A stretch of 64,000 bases of DNA from Verrucomicrobiota bacterium (GCA_026398275.1 JAPLTF010000064.1:1-64000), one strand, 5' to 3'. Counted from the stretch's first letter, positions 23,969 through 32,441 are shown. Made by a program: numbers and translations. The notes: generated from the letters alone by a model not told the origin.

Positions 23969-24960
23969 GGTAACACCTCCCGGAATTTCTCCGACCGCTC
24001 GAAACAGTCCGGCGCGATCTTGCACACGTCAGCCAGGTCTTTCCCCGGAGAGCCGTCCGCCCTCACGATCCCGGACAGGTCAAAGGCCGAAACCCGACAC
24101 CCCGCACCATGCAGTTGCCGCGCCCATTCCCTCGATCCAGTCCGACCCGCCGCGTCACAATGCGGATAGAGCGTAACCGCCTTTCCACTCAGCCGCCGCA
24201 AAGCCTCCTCTGCAATGCGATGATTCGCCGCGCCGAGCATCGCCAGCACCGCAACCCGATCCTCCTTCCCCTCGACCGAAAGGAAATGAAAGGCCGCTAC
24301 AAAATCCGGCGAGCCCTCCACCAGCACGCATTTTTCAAAACCATCCGCTTCCTCGACCCCGAGCGGGAACGCCTTGCCCGAGCCCACACAATGCGACTTC
24401 CGAACCGGCAGACCCTTGTATGCGTCGAACAGTTTCCCATCCAGCCGCCGAAACTCCATGAGCATCCGTCGCCGATCACGCACCGCCCAGCAAGTAGTCC
24501 CAGCGAATTGAACGAACCCGAAGAACCCCCGCCGCTCCGCCAGCCGCAGCCCCTCGACACCGAACCCGCGAAGCTCTGCGACGTGGTTCAACTCCGACAC
24601 CGATCCCGGACGCAGGTCCGGCATCCACCGTGTTTTTCCATTGGCCGGAACATCCTCCCGCCGCTTCCGATCAGGAAGCCCAAGGAAATCCCGCGCCCAG
24701 GTCAAAGCCTCCGCCGCCGTGCATTCCTTTGCCAGTCTGATGAAATCAATGGAATCACCATGAACCCCATCCGAATGATCTTTGAACCTCCACCGCCCGC
24801 CGTCCTCATACACTGAAAACGAAGGCCGCTTTTCCTCCCGAAACGGACTGCAAACGCACTTCCCCGGCTCCCCCGGAAGAGACAGAACCCGCCACACCTG
24901 CCGAATGTCTATCCGTTCCGCTATCTCCCCAGCGGTCAGATCAAGACTCACTTTCGGCAT
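23965..24960 (-). CDS. DnaG-like primase with degenerate zinc finger
   Basis: A 331-residue primase-like protein. The N-terminus follows a CHC2 domain (CSPFREEKRPSFSVYEDGG, then GDSIDFIRLA), but most zinc ligands are gone: CPFH has become SPFR and the second Cys pair reads KDHSDG. The Toprim domain shows LVEGSPDFVAA with the conserved Glu; the DxD motif reads PHCDAAGRTGS, the first Asp being His. The start at 24960 has AGGAGG immediately against the ATG; an upstream ATG at 25014 is possible. It overlaps the preceding small gene by 20 bases and the ATPase by ATGA. Confidence 0.75.
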   Translation of the reverse strand: MPKVSLDLTAGEIAERIDIRQVWRVLSLPGEPGKCVCSPFREEKRPSFSVYEDGGRWRFKDHSDGVHGDSIDFIRLAKECTAAEALTWARDFLGLPDRKRREDVPANGKTRWMPDLRPGSVSELNHVAELRGFGVEGLRLAERRGFFGFVQFAGTTCWAVRDRRRMLMEFRRLDGKLFDAYKGLPVRKSHCVGSGKAFPLGVEEADGFEKCVLVEGSPDFVAAFHFLSVEGKEDRVAVLAMLGAANHRIAEEALRRLSGKAVTLYPHCDAAGRTGSREWARQLHGAGCRVSAFDLSGIVRADGSPGKDLADVCKIAPDCFERSEKFREVLP

Positions 24961-25219
24961 CCTCCTGATTTCGCTCTGCGCATTGTGCGGACCCCTCCGC
25001 GTTCCACCATCCATGCTTCTTCAGATCATTGGCGAGCCTCGCAGCAGCCCGATCAGCAGCCCGCGCCGAAGTATGAGCACTCACGATTGACATTACCGAA
25101 GCTGGAATCCTCCCCTCCTTCAGCACTTCGTTTGCCATACCGATAAGACGGTCCAACGAATCACCAGCAACAACCTTTCCCTGCGCCCATAGCACAACAA
25201 CCCATGCGTCAGTTTTCAT
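24941..25219 (-). CDS. Small hypothetical protein upstream of the primase
   Basis: A 92-residue protein, unrecognised. An N-terminal strand (TDAWVVVLWAQGKVVAGDS) is followed by helical, alanine-rich segments (SARAADRAAARLANDLKK). A strong GGAGG lies before the ATG at 25219. It overlaps the upstream HTH-like gene by 11 bases and the primase by 20, so it is embedded in the replication operon and may assist it. Confidence 0.6.
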   Translation of the reverse strand: MKTDAWVVVLWAQGKVVAGDSLDRLIGMANEVLKEGRIPASVMSIVSAHTSARAADRAAARLANDLKKHGWWNAEGSAQCAERNQEDAESES

Positions 25220-25568
25220 TCTCCACCTCCGCAGCAATGCCCGCAATAAAGCCCTCGACCTTGCCCGCCGCCACCCTTGAAAGGAATGACGAAAGTTTCG
25301 GAACGCTGGTAAAAACCGTCCCCCGCAGACACCCGCGCCGCCTCACGCGAATGAGGAAGCGATCTTCAGGCGACAACTCTTGATCCGTCTCGATCAGCCA
25401 GGAACGGGACGCGCCCGACACCGGGCACCGCTCGCCAGCTTTCGGGAGCCTCACGAACTCCGCCACATTTCCCGCCGTTGCCATCTCGACCCGAGGCCCG
25501 AGACGCGCCGAGCCTGCCCCGGCGACCGTGGGGATTGCCCCCGTGAATTCTGATTTTGATTTTGCCAT
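25209..25568 (-). CDS. HTH-like DNA-binding protein of the replication operon
   Basis: A 119-residue protein. The central part FVRLPKAGERCPVSGASRSWLIE reads like the compact helix-turn-helix of AlpA/excisionase-type proteins, where (R)LPKxGxRCPVxGxSRS recurs. The N-terminus is basic and Ser/Gly-rich. It could act as the excisionase or a regulator of the operon; neither is shown. It overlaps the next gene by 11 bases. A 251-base gap without features separates it from the upstream 249-residue gene. Confidence 0.55.
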   Translation of the reverse strand: MAKSKSEFTGAIPTVAGAGSARLGPRVEMATAGNVAEFVRLPKAGERCPVSGASRSWLIETDQELSPEDRFLIRVRRRGCLRGTVFTSVPKLSSFLSRVAAGKVEGFIAGIAAEVENEN

Positions 25569-25819
25569 ATGCTCTTTCTTGGTTTCCAAAAGCGCACCAT
25601 GCGCCCCGGATTCCTTGCTTATGACAGAAATCGAAAATCACCCGCCGAAGCCCATGCCATCAGCCGCAGAGCACTTTCCCGATCAATCGGAAAACGATCC
25701 CGAAAGAGAATGAACACAACCCGCCGAGGCCCGAGGTTTTCCCGCGAGAGTAGACCATTTCCCCACGAGAACCTCCGCCTTTCCCGAGCAATTTACTTCA
25801 AAAAGATTCTTGGCGTTTT

Positions 25820-26569
25820 CTACACCCTCGCCCTTTTGCCCCTTGGCGGGTTCGCCACCTCGCCCGCCGAGCCTTTATCCATGAGCTTTGCCGACTCTTT
25901 GCGAGATTGAAGCAGAGCACGGAAAAACATTTCCGAAAGCAACGCATTTTTCAATACCTTGGAAACGTCCGCATCCGTCACGATTGGCATTTTCCCCTTG
26001 GGATTCATCCTCATTTTATTGCTCCAAATTATATTCAGAGCATCCAGAACCAGCCCCCGAAAACGTTTCGCATCGCGCATCACTTCCCATTTTCCAAGCT
26101 GAACCCACTTGGACCGATCTCCTCCACTTGGCAATTCCTCGACATGGAACCTTCCAACATGCAAATGACGGTCAGCACCGGCCCCGGCATCGAACAGCAC
26201 AGAGCAATTCAACACCCCACCCGATCCCTCCGCAGCCCCACGCTTTGCCTCATGCCAGAGCAATGGCGGATTAGACCGTTGATCAGACTCCTTCATGAGT
26301 GATACCGCCATATCCTTCAACTCTCTTTCGGGCCGCTCCCGCTCCCTGCGCCGAGCCGCCGCCGCATCAGTCAGCAGCCGCGCCGCTGCATTCACGTCCG
26401 GCACGATCTCAGCCGCACATCCCTTCTTTGGTCTGCCGATCTTTGCCCTGCCAAGCTCGATTGCCAGCCTCGCCACGGTTTCATTCCGGCGATCTTCCGC
26501 CGCCTGTCTCTCAAGGTTGAGCCGATCCCGCGCAATGATTCGCATCCAGTCCGATTCAGTATTTTTCAT
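25820..26569 (-). CDS. Hypothetical protein of the element (249 aa)
   Basis: Not recognised. The N-terminal half is helical and highly charged (SDWMRIIARDRLNLERQAAE, then AARRRERERPERELKDM), suggesting a coiled coil that binds DNA or another protein. A GRPKKG patch near residue 45 resembles an AT-hook. The second half has mixed strands and ends in a basic tail. The ATG overlaps the stop of the upstream frame (ATGA). Confidence 0.55.
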   Translation of the reverse strand: MKNTESDWMRIIARDRLNLERQAAEDRRNETVARLAIELGRAKIGRPKKGCAAEIVPDVNAAARLLTDAAAARRRERERPERELKDMAVSLMKESDQRSNPPLLWHEAKRGAAEGSGGVLNCSVLFDAGAGADRHLHVGRFHVEELPSGGDRSKWVQLGKWEVMRDAKRFRGLVLDALNIIWSNKMRMNPKGKMPIVTDADVSKVLKNALLSEMFFRALLQSRKESAKLMDKGSAGEVANPPRGKRARV

Positions 26570-26934
26570 AAATTCAACATCCCGATTTCATCTCGTCCAT
26601 CCGGCCCGTCCAGCCGGACAACCGCGTTGTCCATCCGTCGCCGGAAGCCGCTGGAAATGGGGAAGCCCCCCGTCCATGCTCCGCACGATTCCACCGAAAG
26701 AATTGAAGCCAAGCCGCAGGGACGCCCGCCACGACCCCGGCACCCGCCCGCCGCTGCCATGTATTCCCTCAGAGCCAGAAGCCCGCCACCGCCAGCCAGC
26801 GCACAGCGCCGAGCCGTCCGGCGTCCGTCCGCTCCGATAGGTGTGAGGGGGCGGACGGACATCCGTCCATGTAAAAAATCCCCTAGCAAAACGGCCCGAG
26901 CAGATGGAAGAGAGAGAAGGGAAATCTCCTTCAT
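26566..26934 (-). CDS. Possible coupled small protein between integrase and the 249-aa gene
   Basis: A 122-residue frame whose start overlaps the integrase stop (ATGA) and whose stop overlaps the next start (ATGA). Precise double coupling argues that it is translated. Against this, it is very rich in Gly and Arg, has no known domain, and its DNA carries the repeated GTCCATCCG boxes (26595-26604, 26629-26637) and a related box near 26855. It may be a real small protein, or a non-coding repeat region through which ribosomes merely pass. Confidence 0.4.
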   Translation of the reverse strand: MKEISLLSLPSARAVLLGDFLHGRMSVRPLTPIGADGRRTARRCALAGGGGLLALREYMAAAGGCRGRGGRPCGLASILSVESCGAWTGGFPISSGFRRRMDNAVVRLDGPDGRDEIGMLNL

Positions 26935-28118
26935 TTCTTGGCCTTCTTTCCTTTCGGCTTGGTCCCTACAAGCGAGGGGAACGCCTCCGCCGCCAGCTTG
27001 AGAGATTCCTTCCCGACATGCGTATAGTGCTCGCTCATCTCCTTTGACGAGTGGCCGGTCAGTTCCATGACCGTAGCCGCAGGAATCCCCGCCTCCTTCA
27101 ACATCGTGACCGCAGTATGCCGCAGGCAATGGAAGGCCAGCCCCCCGGATGAACTCCCCACGCCCCGGCCCTTGCCGTGAATTTTCCTGTGCGCTTTTTT
27201 CTGCCTCAGCCCCACCGATACAAGCAGGTCAACAAACTGGCCGGACAACTCCGAGGTGGAGCCAGCACGCCCCACGAACTCAAACGCCCGAGGGTGGATC
27301 GGCTGCATCGGATCATCAGACACCGGAAGAGATTCGACATGCGCCAGCAGCGGTCCCGCCAGCGATTGAATCACAATCTTTCCGGTCTTCTGTGTCTCAA
27401 TCCGAAGCTCCCGAGCCTGCAAATCCAGATTCGCCCAGGTCAACCGGGCGACATCCCCGAGCCGCTGCCCGCTGTAGAGGCCAAATTGGATCATGCTTTT
27501 CCATTCATCATCAGCGGCAGCGAGCACCGCCCGCAGTTGATCAATCGTGAAAACAGGCTTTGGCTTCCGTTTTGATCCCCGGACGGAATCCACAAACTCA
27601 GCCGGGTTGTCTGTAATCAACCCCTCCCTGCGCGCCGACTTGAACAGCATCCGCAGAAGCTTGATCCGATCATTGACCGACCCCGGCGAAAGCGACTTCA
27701 TTTCCCCATCGCGAAAATCCAGCAAGTCCTGCCGAGAGACTTCCGCGATATCTTGGTCCGCCCGATCACCCATGAAGTTGATCAGCTTCTTTGTGTCCGT
27801 GTTGTATGTCATCAGCGTAGAGGGGGCGACCTCATGCGACTTCGCCGCAATCCATGACGCGACATATTCCCGCAAGGATTGAACCGCCATCGCCTCCCCT
27901 GTGATTTTCTGGTGAAGGTCCGAAATCACCCGGCGCACGTAAAGGGCCGACCGCTTCTTTGAGGCCACCGCCTCGAAACTCTCCGCGATCTCCAGCGCCC
28001 GCCGCCGCTCCCGCTCCTTCGCCGGAACCTTCGTTGTCCGCTTGAGCCTCCGACCAAGAATATCCGTAAAGCAGGCAATCCAGCACGACGACTCAGGCCG
28101 CTTGATCACGCAAGCCAT
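26931..28118 (-). CDS. Tyrosine recombinase / integrase of the element
   Basis: A 395-residue phage-type integrase. An N-terminal arm-binding region is followed by a SAM-like core-binding domain (SLREYVASWIAAKS to LRMLFKSARREG). The catalytic domain has the first Arg in LYSGQRLGDVARL, the His-x-x-Arg in FHCLRHTAVTML, then GHSSKEMSEHYTH with the second His and the nucleophile Tyr. It would recombine the 29-bp core in tRNA-Leu. The gene starts about 230 bases from attR and carries candidate arm sites in that gap. Confidence 0.93.
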   Translation of the reverse strand: MACVIKRPESSCWIACFTDILGRRLKRTTKVPAKERERRRALEIAESFEAVASKKRSALYVRRVISDLHQKITGEAMAVQSLREYVASWIAAKSHEVAPSTLMTYNTDTKKLINFMGDRADQDIAEVSRQDLLDFRDGEMKSLSPGSVNDRIKLLRMLFKSARREGLITDNPAEFVDSVRGSKRKPKPVFTIDQLRAVLAAADDEWKSMIQFGLYSGQRLGDVARLTWANLDLQARELRIETQKTGKIVIQSLAGPLLAHVESLPVSDDPMQPIHPRAFEFVGRAGSTSELSGQFVDLLVSVGLRQKKAHRKIHGKGRGVGSSSGGLAFHCLRHTAVTMLKEAGIPAATVMELTGHSSKEMSEHYTHVGKESLKLAAEAFPSLVGTKPKGKKAKK

Positions 28119-28265
28119 CGTTCAGCCCTCCCCCGTTCTCACTTTTTTGGATGTCATTTTCATGGCCGCGCGGTGTTCTCAGTTTCGTTCCGGGGACTTG
28201 AACCGCCCTCACACTGGAACGGTTCCATTCCCCTTGCGAACATAAACGGGAACACACATTTTACA

Positions 28266-28335
28266 ACGCCAAAAAACGCCAATGTCTTTTCCCTCTGATA
28301 AACACAGGGTTTCCGGCTTCCTCGTTTATTGGCGT
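28266..28335. promoter_or_regulatory. Candidate integrase arm sites, right end
   Basis: ACGCCAA (28266-28272) and ACGCCAAT (28276-28283) are direct repeats at 10-base spacing, with an inverted ATTGGCGT at 28328-28335. The same motif and spacing appear inside attL. Confidence 0.45.
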
Positions 28336-28350
28336 GCCTCCTTTGGGTCA

Positions 28351-28379
28351 ATGGGGGTTCAAGTCCCCCCCCGAGCACT
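28351..28379 (+). repeat. attR: right 29-bp copy of the attachment core
   Basis: Exact copy of 19245-19273, the 3' part of tRNA-Leu. It lacks the rest of the tRNA. It marks the right edge of the element, 16 bases before the end of the patatin-like gene. Confidence 0.9.
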
Positions 28380-28394
28380 TCTTTTTCCTCCCCC

Positions 28395-29579
28395 CTACTT
28401 CGCACCGAGGAAGTCCGCCGTGCGGTCGAGGGTCGCGGCTTTTTCTGTGGTGAGTTTTCCTCCGAGAGCGGTCAGGGCCTGCACATTTTTTTCCGTGCAG
28501 TCATCGGCAAGCAGGGAGTCTGCGGGGAGCGGGGGATCGAGGCGGATGTAGGCGGCCACGGGGCCGCTTCCGAAGCGGTGGAGGGCGGATGTGATTTGCG
28601 AGGTCGTGAACTGCGAAGCCTCCGTGGCGAAGCGGACAATTTCCTCCGCGTCACCGGATTTTTTCCAGCCGGTCGCCACGTCTTCCGGAACCGTGGCCGA
28701 CACTCCGGCTCCCAGGCTGATCATGACACACTGTTTTCCCGGATAGCGGAGCAGCGCTTCTCCCATGGCAATGAGGGTCGGGTTGTTGGCGTAGATCTCG
28801 GCACCGATGAGCGTCTCGGTCTGGTCGCCCGCGGAGTTGGAGAGCTTGGAGGGAGCGGAGACCGCAGGGTTGCAGGTGGCGGCCGTCACCGCGTCCGCGA
28901 GAAAAAAGTCTCCCGCCTCGGTGATCGCGCGGCCGCTCGTCCCGGAGAACGATGTGCTTTTCCCCATGTCGCTTGCAAAGAAAAACGGGACCTGCTCCCT
29001 CAAGGAATACGCGGGGAGGATGATGGTCGTGAGGGCGGCACCGACCTGCGTGTCGCCGAAGAATTCCTGGAACACCTTCTGCCTCGTGCGCGTGAGGTAT
29101 TTGGGAGCGGTCCTGCCCTCGACCGAGAGGAGCGGGTGGATGACCGGGGTCTGAAGCGTCTTCGCCCAGAGCGCGGGAAATTCCTTGATCAGCTCCGCCG
29201 CGGTGAATCGCGGGGTATCGTGATCGAGCGGCACCGACAAAGCCGCCACCACAAAGGCTCCGGAGCCGGTCCCGACCATCACATCAAACAATTCGCAGGC
29301 CGGCCGCCCGCTCCGCTTCTCCAGGTAGGCCAGGCTCTGCAGCGCCAGCAAAGTCCTTATTCCCCCGCCATCAATGGACAGGACCCTGACATACTTTCCG
29401 GTATCCCTCGGCCGCGCAGCCGGAAGCGTGGCCGCCTGGCGTGCAGGCGACGGGACGGGCTTTTGATGGAAGCGTCCGTATGCCCAGAAAAGAAAGATCG
29501 CAATCCCGATCGCCGACAGCGTGCCCAGCGGAAACCTCGAGAGTCGCGAGGTCAGGCTGGAGGTGTCCGGGAGGCGCAT
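28395..29579 (-). CDS. Patatin-like protein lacking the catalytic dyad
   Basis: A 394-residue membrane-anchored protein (helix near residues 17-33) with a full patatin domain. The oxyanion strand is VLSIDGGGIRTLLALQSL and the late part reads YANNPTLIAMGEALLRY. The expected GTSTGG nucleophile elbow is VGTGSGAF, so the Ser position is Gly, and the DGG with the catalytic Asp is replaced by GAE just before IYANNP. Both dyad residues are therefore missing while the scaffold is well kept. It is probably a non-catalytic lipid-binding homologue. It lies just outside the integrated element. Confidence 0.8.
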   Translation of the reverse strand: MRLPDTSSLTSRLSRFPLGTLSAIGIAIFLFWAYGRFHQKPVPSPARQAATLPAARPRDTGKYVRVLSIDGGGIRTLLALQSLAYLEKRSGRPACELFDVMVGTGSGAFVVAALSVPLDHDTPRFTAAELIKEFPALWAKTLQTPVIHPLLSVEGRTAPKYLTRTRQKVFQEFFGDTQVGAALTTIILPAYSLREQVPFFFASDMGKSTSFSGTSGRAITEAGDFFLADAVTAATCNPAVSAPSKLSNSAGDQTETLIGAEIYANNPTLIAMGEALLRYPGKQCVMISLGAGVSATVPEDVATGWKKSGDAEEIVRFATEASQFTTSQITSALHRFGSGPVAAYIRLDPPLPADSLLADDCTEKNVQALTALGGKLTTEKAATLDRTADFLGAK

Positions 29580-29714
29580 GAGCAACAAGCATTCAGCATT
29601 TTTGTTGAGAATTCAATGCTTCTCCGGAGCGGACTGGGAATCGTGTTTCTCCCGTGGCCAAACCAGAAAACAACGGATTCCGCCCGCCTCGCCCCATTTG
29701 CGGCAATTCGCTTT

Positions 29715-29732
29715 ATTCGCGGGCAAAATCCG
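29715..29732. repeat. 18-bp repeat shared with 62106-62123
   Basis: ATTCGCGGGCAAAATCCG occurs here and at 62106-62123, with TTCGCT a few bases upstream in both. Both copies are intergenic. The rest of the 29580-29767 gap shows nothing else. Confidence 0.5.
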
Positions 29733-29767
29733 GATCAGGGTTGCAGGAGGGACCTGACGTGCGGAAA

Positions 29768-30901
29768 TCACGTCTTGCGCACAACGGAATCCATGAGCAG
29801 GGACTCAAAGCCGGCGGCGATTTTTTCGAGATCGAAGCGGTTCGCGATCTCGAGGCTCCGGGCCTTCATGCTTTGGAAGTCGGCGGGATGAGCGGCCAGC
29901 CAGGCGAGCTTCTGCCGGAAGGCATCCGGGGTCGCGAGTGGGACGGCAAACCCGTTTTTCCCGTCTTCGATGAGATCGGACAGCCCTCCGATGTCGCTGC
30001 CGAGAATTGCCACGCCCCGCTTGAGCGCCTCGATGGCGGCGACCGGATTGCCCTCTGACGTGGAGGGCATGAGGAGGACATCCGACCGCGCGAGCACCTC
30101 CCGCATCGCTCTCTCCGGAACCCAGCCCATGAGATTCACACGGTCTTCGATGCCGGCGGTCCGGATCGCAGTCTCGATGTCCGCGCGCTGGGCACCATCA
30201 CCGATCAACGACAGCCGCCACGGAAAATCGCATCCGCCAAGAGCCTGGATCAGCCACGGGAAATTCTTCTGGGGGTTGAACCGGCCGATGGCGACGAGCT
30301 CGAGCGGACGGGATGCCGGGCGGGCGGCACCGGATTTTCCGTCCATCGAAATCCCATTGAGGATGATCCGCGGATGCACGTCATAGGCCTTGATTGCCAG
30401 GCCGGCGGCAAAGCTGCTGCTGGCGGAAATGCCGGCGGCATTTTTCCAGATCGGACGGATGAAGGGATTCAAAAAGCGAAAGAGCCCGCCGGTCTGGTCA
30501 GGATTCCCGCCAGGCAGGTCGCCAAGGTGTGCCGTGAGGATGTAGGGAGTTCCGGTGAAAACCTTGCAGGCCAGGGCCAGCGCGCCGGTCGGAACGGCAA
30601 AATGCGCATGGACGATATCCGGTTTCCATTCCCGGAGGTGTCGCAGAGAAGGAAGGAACGACGTGACGACATACCCGAGCATTTCCGGCACGGTGCAGAA
30701 GTCGGCGCGGCGGCGGAATCCGGACGTCCGGAAAATGTCCACGCCGTCCCGGAACTCATGCGCCGGGAGATCCGGCATCCGGACGGTTTGAACGCGGACG
30801 CTGTGCCCTCGACGGACCAGCGCGGACGCCACATTGTGGGCCATCCGCCCGCCGCCGCCGCCCACGGGCGGGTATTCGTAGCAGAGGACGAGAATCTTCA
30901 T
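29768..30901 (-). CDS. Glycosyltransferase family 4
   Basis: A 377-residue GT-B enzyme. The N-terminal domain shows the glycine-rich YEYPPVGGGGGRMAHNVASA and PDIVHAHFAVPTGALAL. The C-terminal donor domain has VAIGRFNPQKNFPWLIQA, the RVNLMGWVPERAM strand and the EX7E-like SEGNPVAAIEALKRG. It would transfer a sugar from a nucleotide donor to a growing glycan, in the cytoplasm. The acceptor is unknown. A second GT4 gene lies 94 bases upstream, so the two likely act in one cell-surface glycan pathway. Confidence 0.85.
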   Translation of the reverse strand: MKILVLCYEYPPVGGGGGRMAHNVASALVRRGHSVRVQTVRMPDLPAHEFRDGVDIFRTSGFRRRADFCTVPEMLGYVVTSFLPSLRHLREWKPDIVHAHFAVPTGALALACKVFTGTPYILTAHLGDLPGGNPDQTGGLFRFLNPFIRPIWKNAAGISASSSFAAGLAIKAYDVHPRIILNGISMDGKSGAARPASRPLELVAIGRFNPQKNFPWLIQALGGCDFPWRLSLIGDGAQRADIETAIRTAGIEDRVNLMGWVPERAMREVLARSDVLLMPSTSEGNPVAAIEALKRGVAILGSDIGGLSDLIEDGKNGFAVPLATPDAFRQKLAWLAAHPADFQSMKARSLEIANRFDLEKIAAGFESLLMDSVVRKT

Positions 30902-30947
30902 CGTTTGCATCTTGCGTCATCCTGCCGAAGCAAGAAATCCAGCAAGA

Positions 30948-30966
30948 CATGGGCAGGATGCCCATG
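30948..30966. repeat. Short palindromic repeat (GGCAGGATGCC family)
   Basis: CATGGGCA-GGA-TGCCCATG, followed by CCAC, in the gap between the two glycosyltransferase genes. Related copies are at 42590-42608 and 60546-60556. Confidence 0.5.
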
Positions 30967-30995
30967 CCACGGATTGTTTTCGATGCGGGGATCTT

Positions 30996-32105
30996 TCATT
31001 CCAGAAACCGGTCGTAGATCCGCTCGACCTCGCCGCACATGCGCAGCGAGGAAAACCTGAGCGCGATTTTTTCGGAGGCGGCCGCTCCGATTTGGTGACC
31101 GAGTGACGGGGTTTCGATCAGTCGGCAGATGCGCTCGGCGAACCCGTCCGCATCGCCGGAGGGAACGAGGAAGCCATCCCGCCCGTCCTCGACGACCTCG
31201 GCAATTCCATCAAGAGCTGAGGCCACAACCGGGACCTTCATCGCCATGGCCTCGAGCAGCGACATCGGGAGGCCCTCGAAGAGCGACGGCATGAGCAGGG
31301 CATCCGCAGCGAGGTAGACCTGGCGGGTGTCTGGAACATAGCCGCAAAAATGCAACTGCTCCCCCACCCCGCATTCGATCGCAAGCTTCCGCAGAATCCC
31401 GTCCTCCGGGCCTTCGCCGGCAAGGACGAATACCGCCTGCGGGTGTCGCTTCAAAACCTCGGCGGCGATGCGGATGAAGAGGGAATAATTCTTCTGGGGA
31501 TTCAGGCGGCCGACACCCGCAATGACCGGGGGGCCATCCGGAATCCCCAGCGCTTTTCTCGCGCCGGCCCCGGTTCCGCACGATGCCGAAAACCGTCCCA
31601 GGTCGATGGCGTTTTGGATGAGGGTGATCTGTTCCGCCGGAACCCCCTCGCGTTCGATGAGAAATTTCCGGCAGGAATCCGAAACGGCGATGATGTGTGA
31701 GGCCAGCCGGTTCGAGAGCGAGTCCAGGGCGAGACGGACCCGATTGTTTGCGCGGTAGTCATCGTTCGTGTGGTCGTGATTCAGGATGACCGGCACTCCG
31801 CACATGCGGCCGAGGGGTTTGGCGATGATGTTCGAGGCGACGAGGTGACAATGGAGGATGTCGAACCGGCCGCGCACCAAAAGCTCGGGAAGGCTCGCCG
31901 CATACCACGGGAACAGCTTGTGCGGAGAAAGCGAGTGGAGAGGGATCCCCAGCGCGGCCATCCGGTCCCAATAGACCCCGCGCCCGTGCATGGTCGCGAC
32001 TTCGTGAGTGAACCGCCGGCGGTCTCCGCAGGTTGCCAGATTCAGCACGACCTCCTGGGCACCACCGAGGTGGAGGCTGTCGATCACGTGCAGAACTTTT
32101 TTCAT
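30996..32105 (-). CDS. Glycosyltransferase family 4
   Basis: A 369-residue GT-B enzyme. It begins KVLHVIDSLHLGGAQEVVLN, the usual GT4 opening, with FDILHCHLVASNI in the first domain. The donor side has VIAGVGRLNPQKNYSLFIRI, LHFCGYVPDTRQ and SLFEGLPMSLLEAMAMKVP, whose Glu residues bind the nucleotide sugar. First gene of the pair. The acceptor cannot be told. Confidence 0.87.
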   Translation of the reverse strand: MKKVLHVIDSLHLGGAQEVVLNLATCGDRRRFTHEVATMHGRGVYWDRMAALGIPLHSLSPHKLFPWYAASLPELLVRGRFDILHCHLVASNIIAKPLGRMCGVPVILNHDHTNDDYRANNRVRLALDSLSNRLASHIIAVSDSCRKFLIEREGVPAEQITLIQNAIDLGRFSASCGTGAGARKALGIPDGPPVIAGVGRLNPQKNYSLFIRIAAEVLKRHPQAVFVLAGEGPEDGILRKLAIECGVGEQLHFCGYVPDTRQVYLAADALLMPSLFEGLPMSLLEAMAMKVPVVASALDGIAEVVEDGRDGFLVPSGDADGFAERICRLIETPSLGHQIGAAASEKIALRFSSLRMCGEVERIYDRFLE

Positions 32106-32441
32106 CAGCGAATGTCGATCACGGTTGGCCGCTGAGTCTCCCGATTTGAGGTTTCAGAGTTTTCATTTATCCAGAAAACAGCGTTCACGAAACTACAGAA
32201 CATACCGTTTCCGGGGTTATGGGAGAGGAAAATGAGGTTTTGTCAATGGTTCTCCGGGCTGGCGTGTCCCTGCGAAAGCAGCCGCCTTTGGGAAGACTCC
32301 GCAAGCCCCCCGTGCGGGGGCGAACGAAAACGGCGACACAGCGCCGTTGCTACAGGCGCAAGCGGGATTTCGCGCCGGAGCGTCGTTGTAGCTCCCGCTG
32401 TGCCAGGGCGTGATCGCGGCTTCGCCGCCACTCCTGGACGC
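32106..32441. other. Intergenic region with degenerate repeat-like sequence
   Basis: About 336 bases between the glycosyltransferase and TPR genes. The part 32300-32430 is built of short inverted pieces around CGGCG and GCGCC (for example CAGCGCCGTTGCTACAGGCGC) and looks like a decayed dispersed repeat. No ORF or promoter is convincing. Confidence 0.4.

Larger units (their letters stand above)
19245..28379. mobile_element. 9.1-kb integrative element in tRNA-Leu(GAG)
   Basis: Bounded by perfect 29-bp direct repeats. The tyrosine integrase gene lies at the right end, reading inwards. The leftward gene set is integrase, two coupled small genes, an HTH-like protein, a small protein, a primase, a RepA-like ATPase and a serine recombinase. 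Rightward genes and features near the tRNA are a lipoprotein, a structured RNA and a small protein. There are no capsid, portal or terminase genes, no relaxase and no conjugation genes. It is thus a mobilisable island or a phage satellite that relies on a helper. The excised circle would be 9106 bp. Confidence 0.85.

Noticed and set aside
22121-28120. CRISPR array or defence island within the element
   Set aside because: No regularly spaced direct repeats and no cas or known defence genes were seen; cargo is replication and recombination functions.
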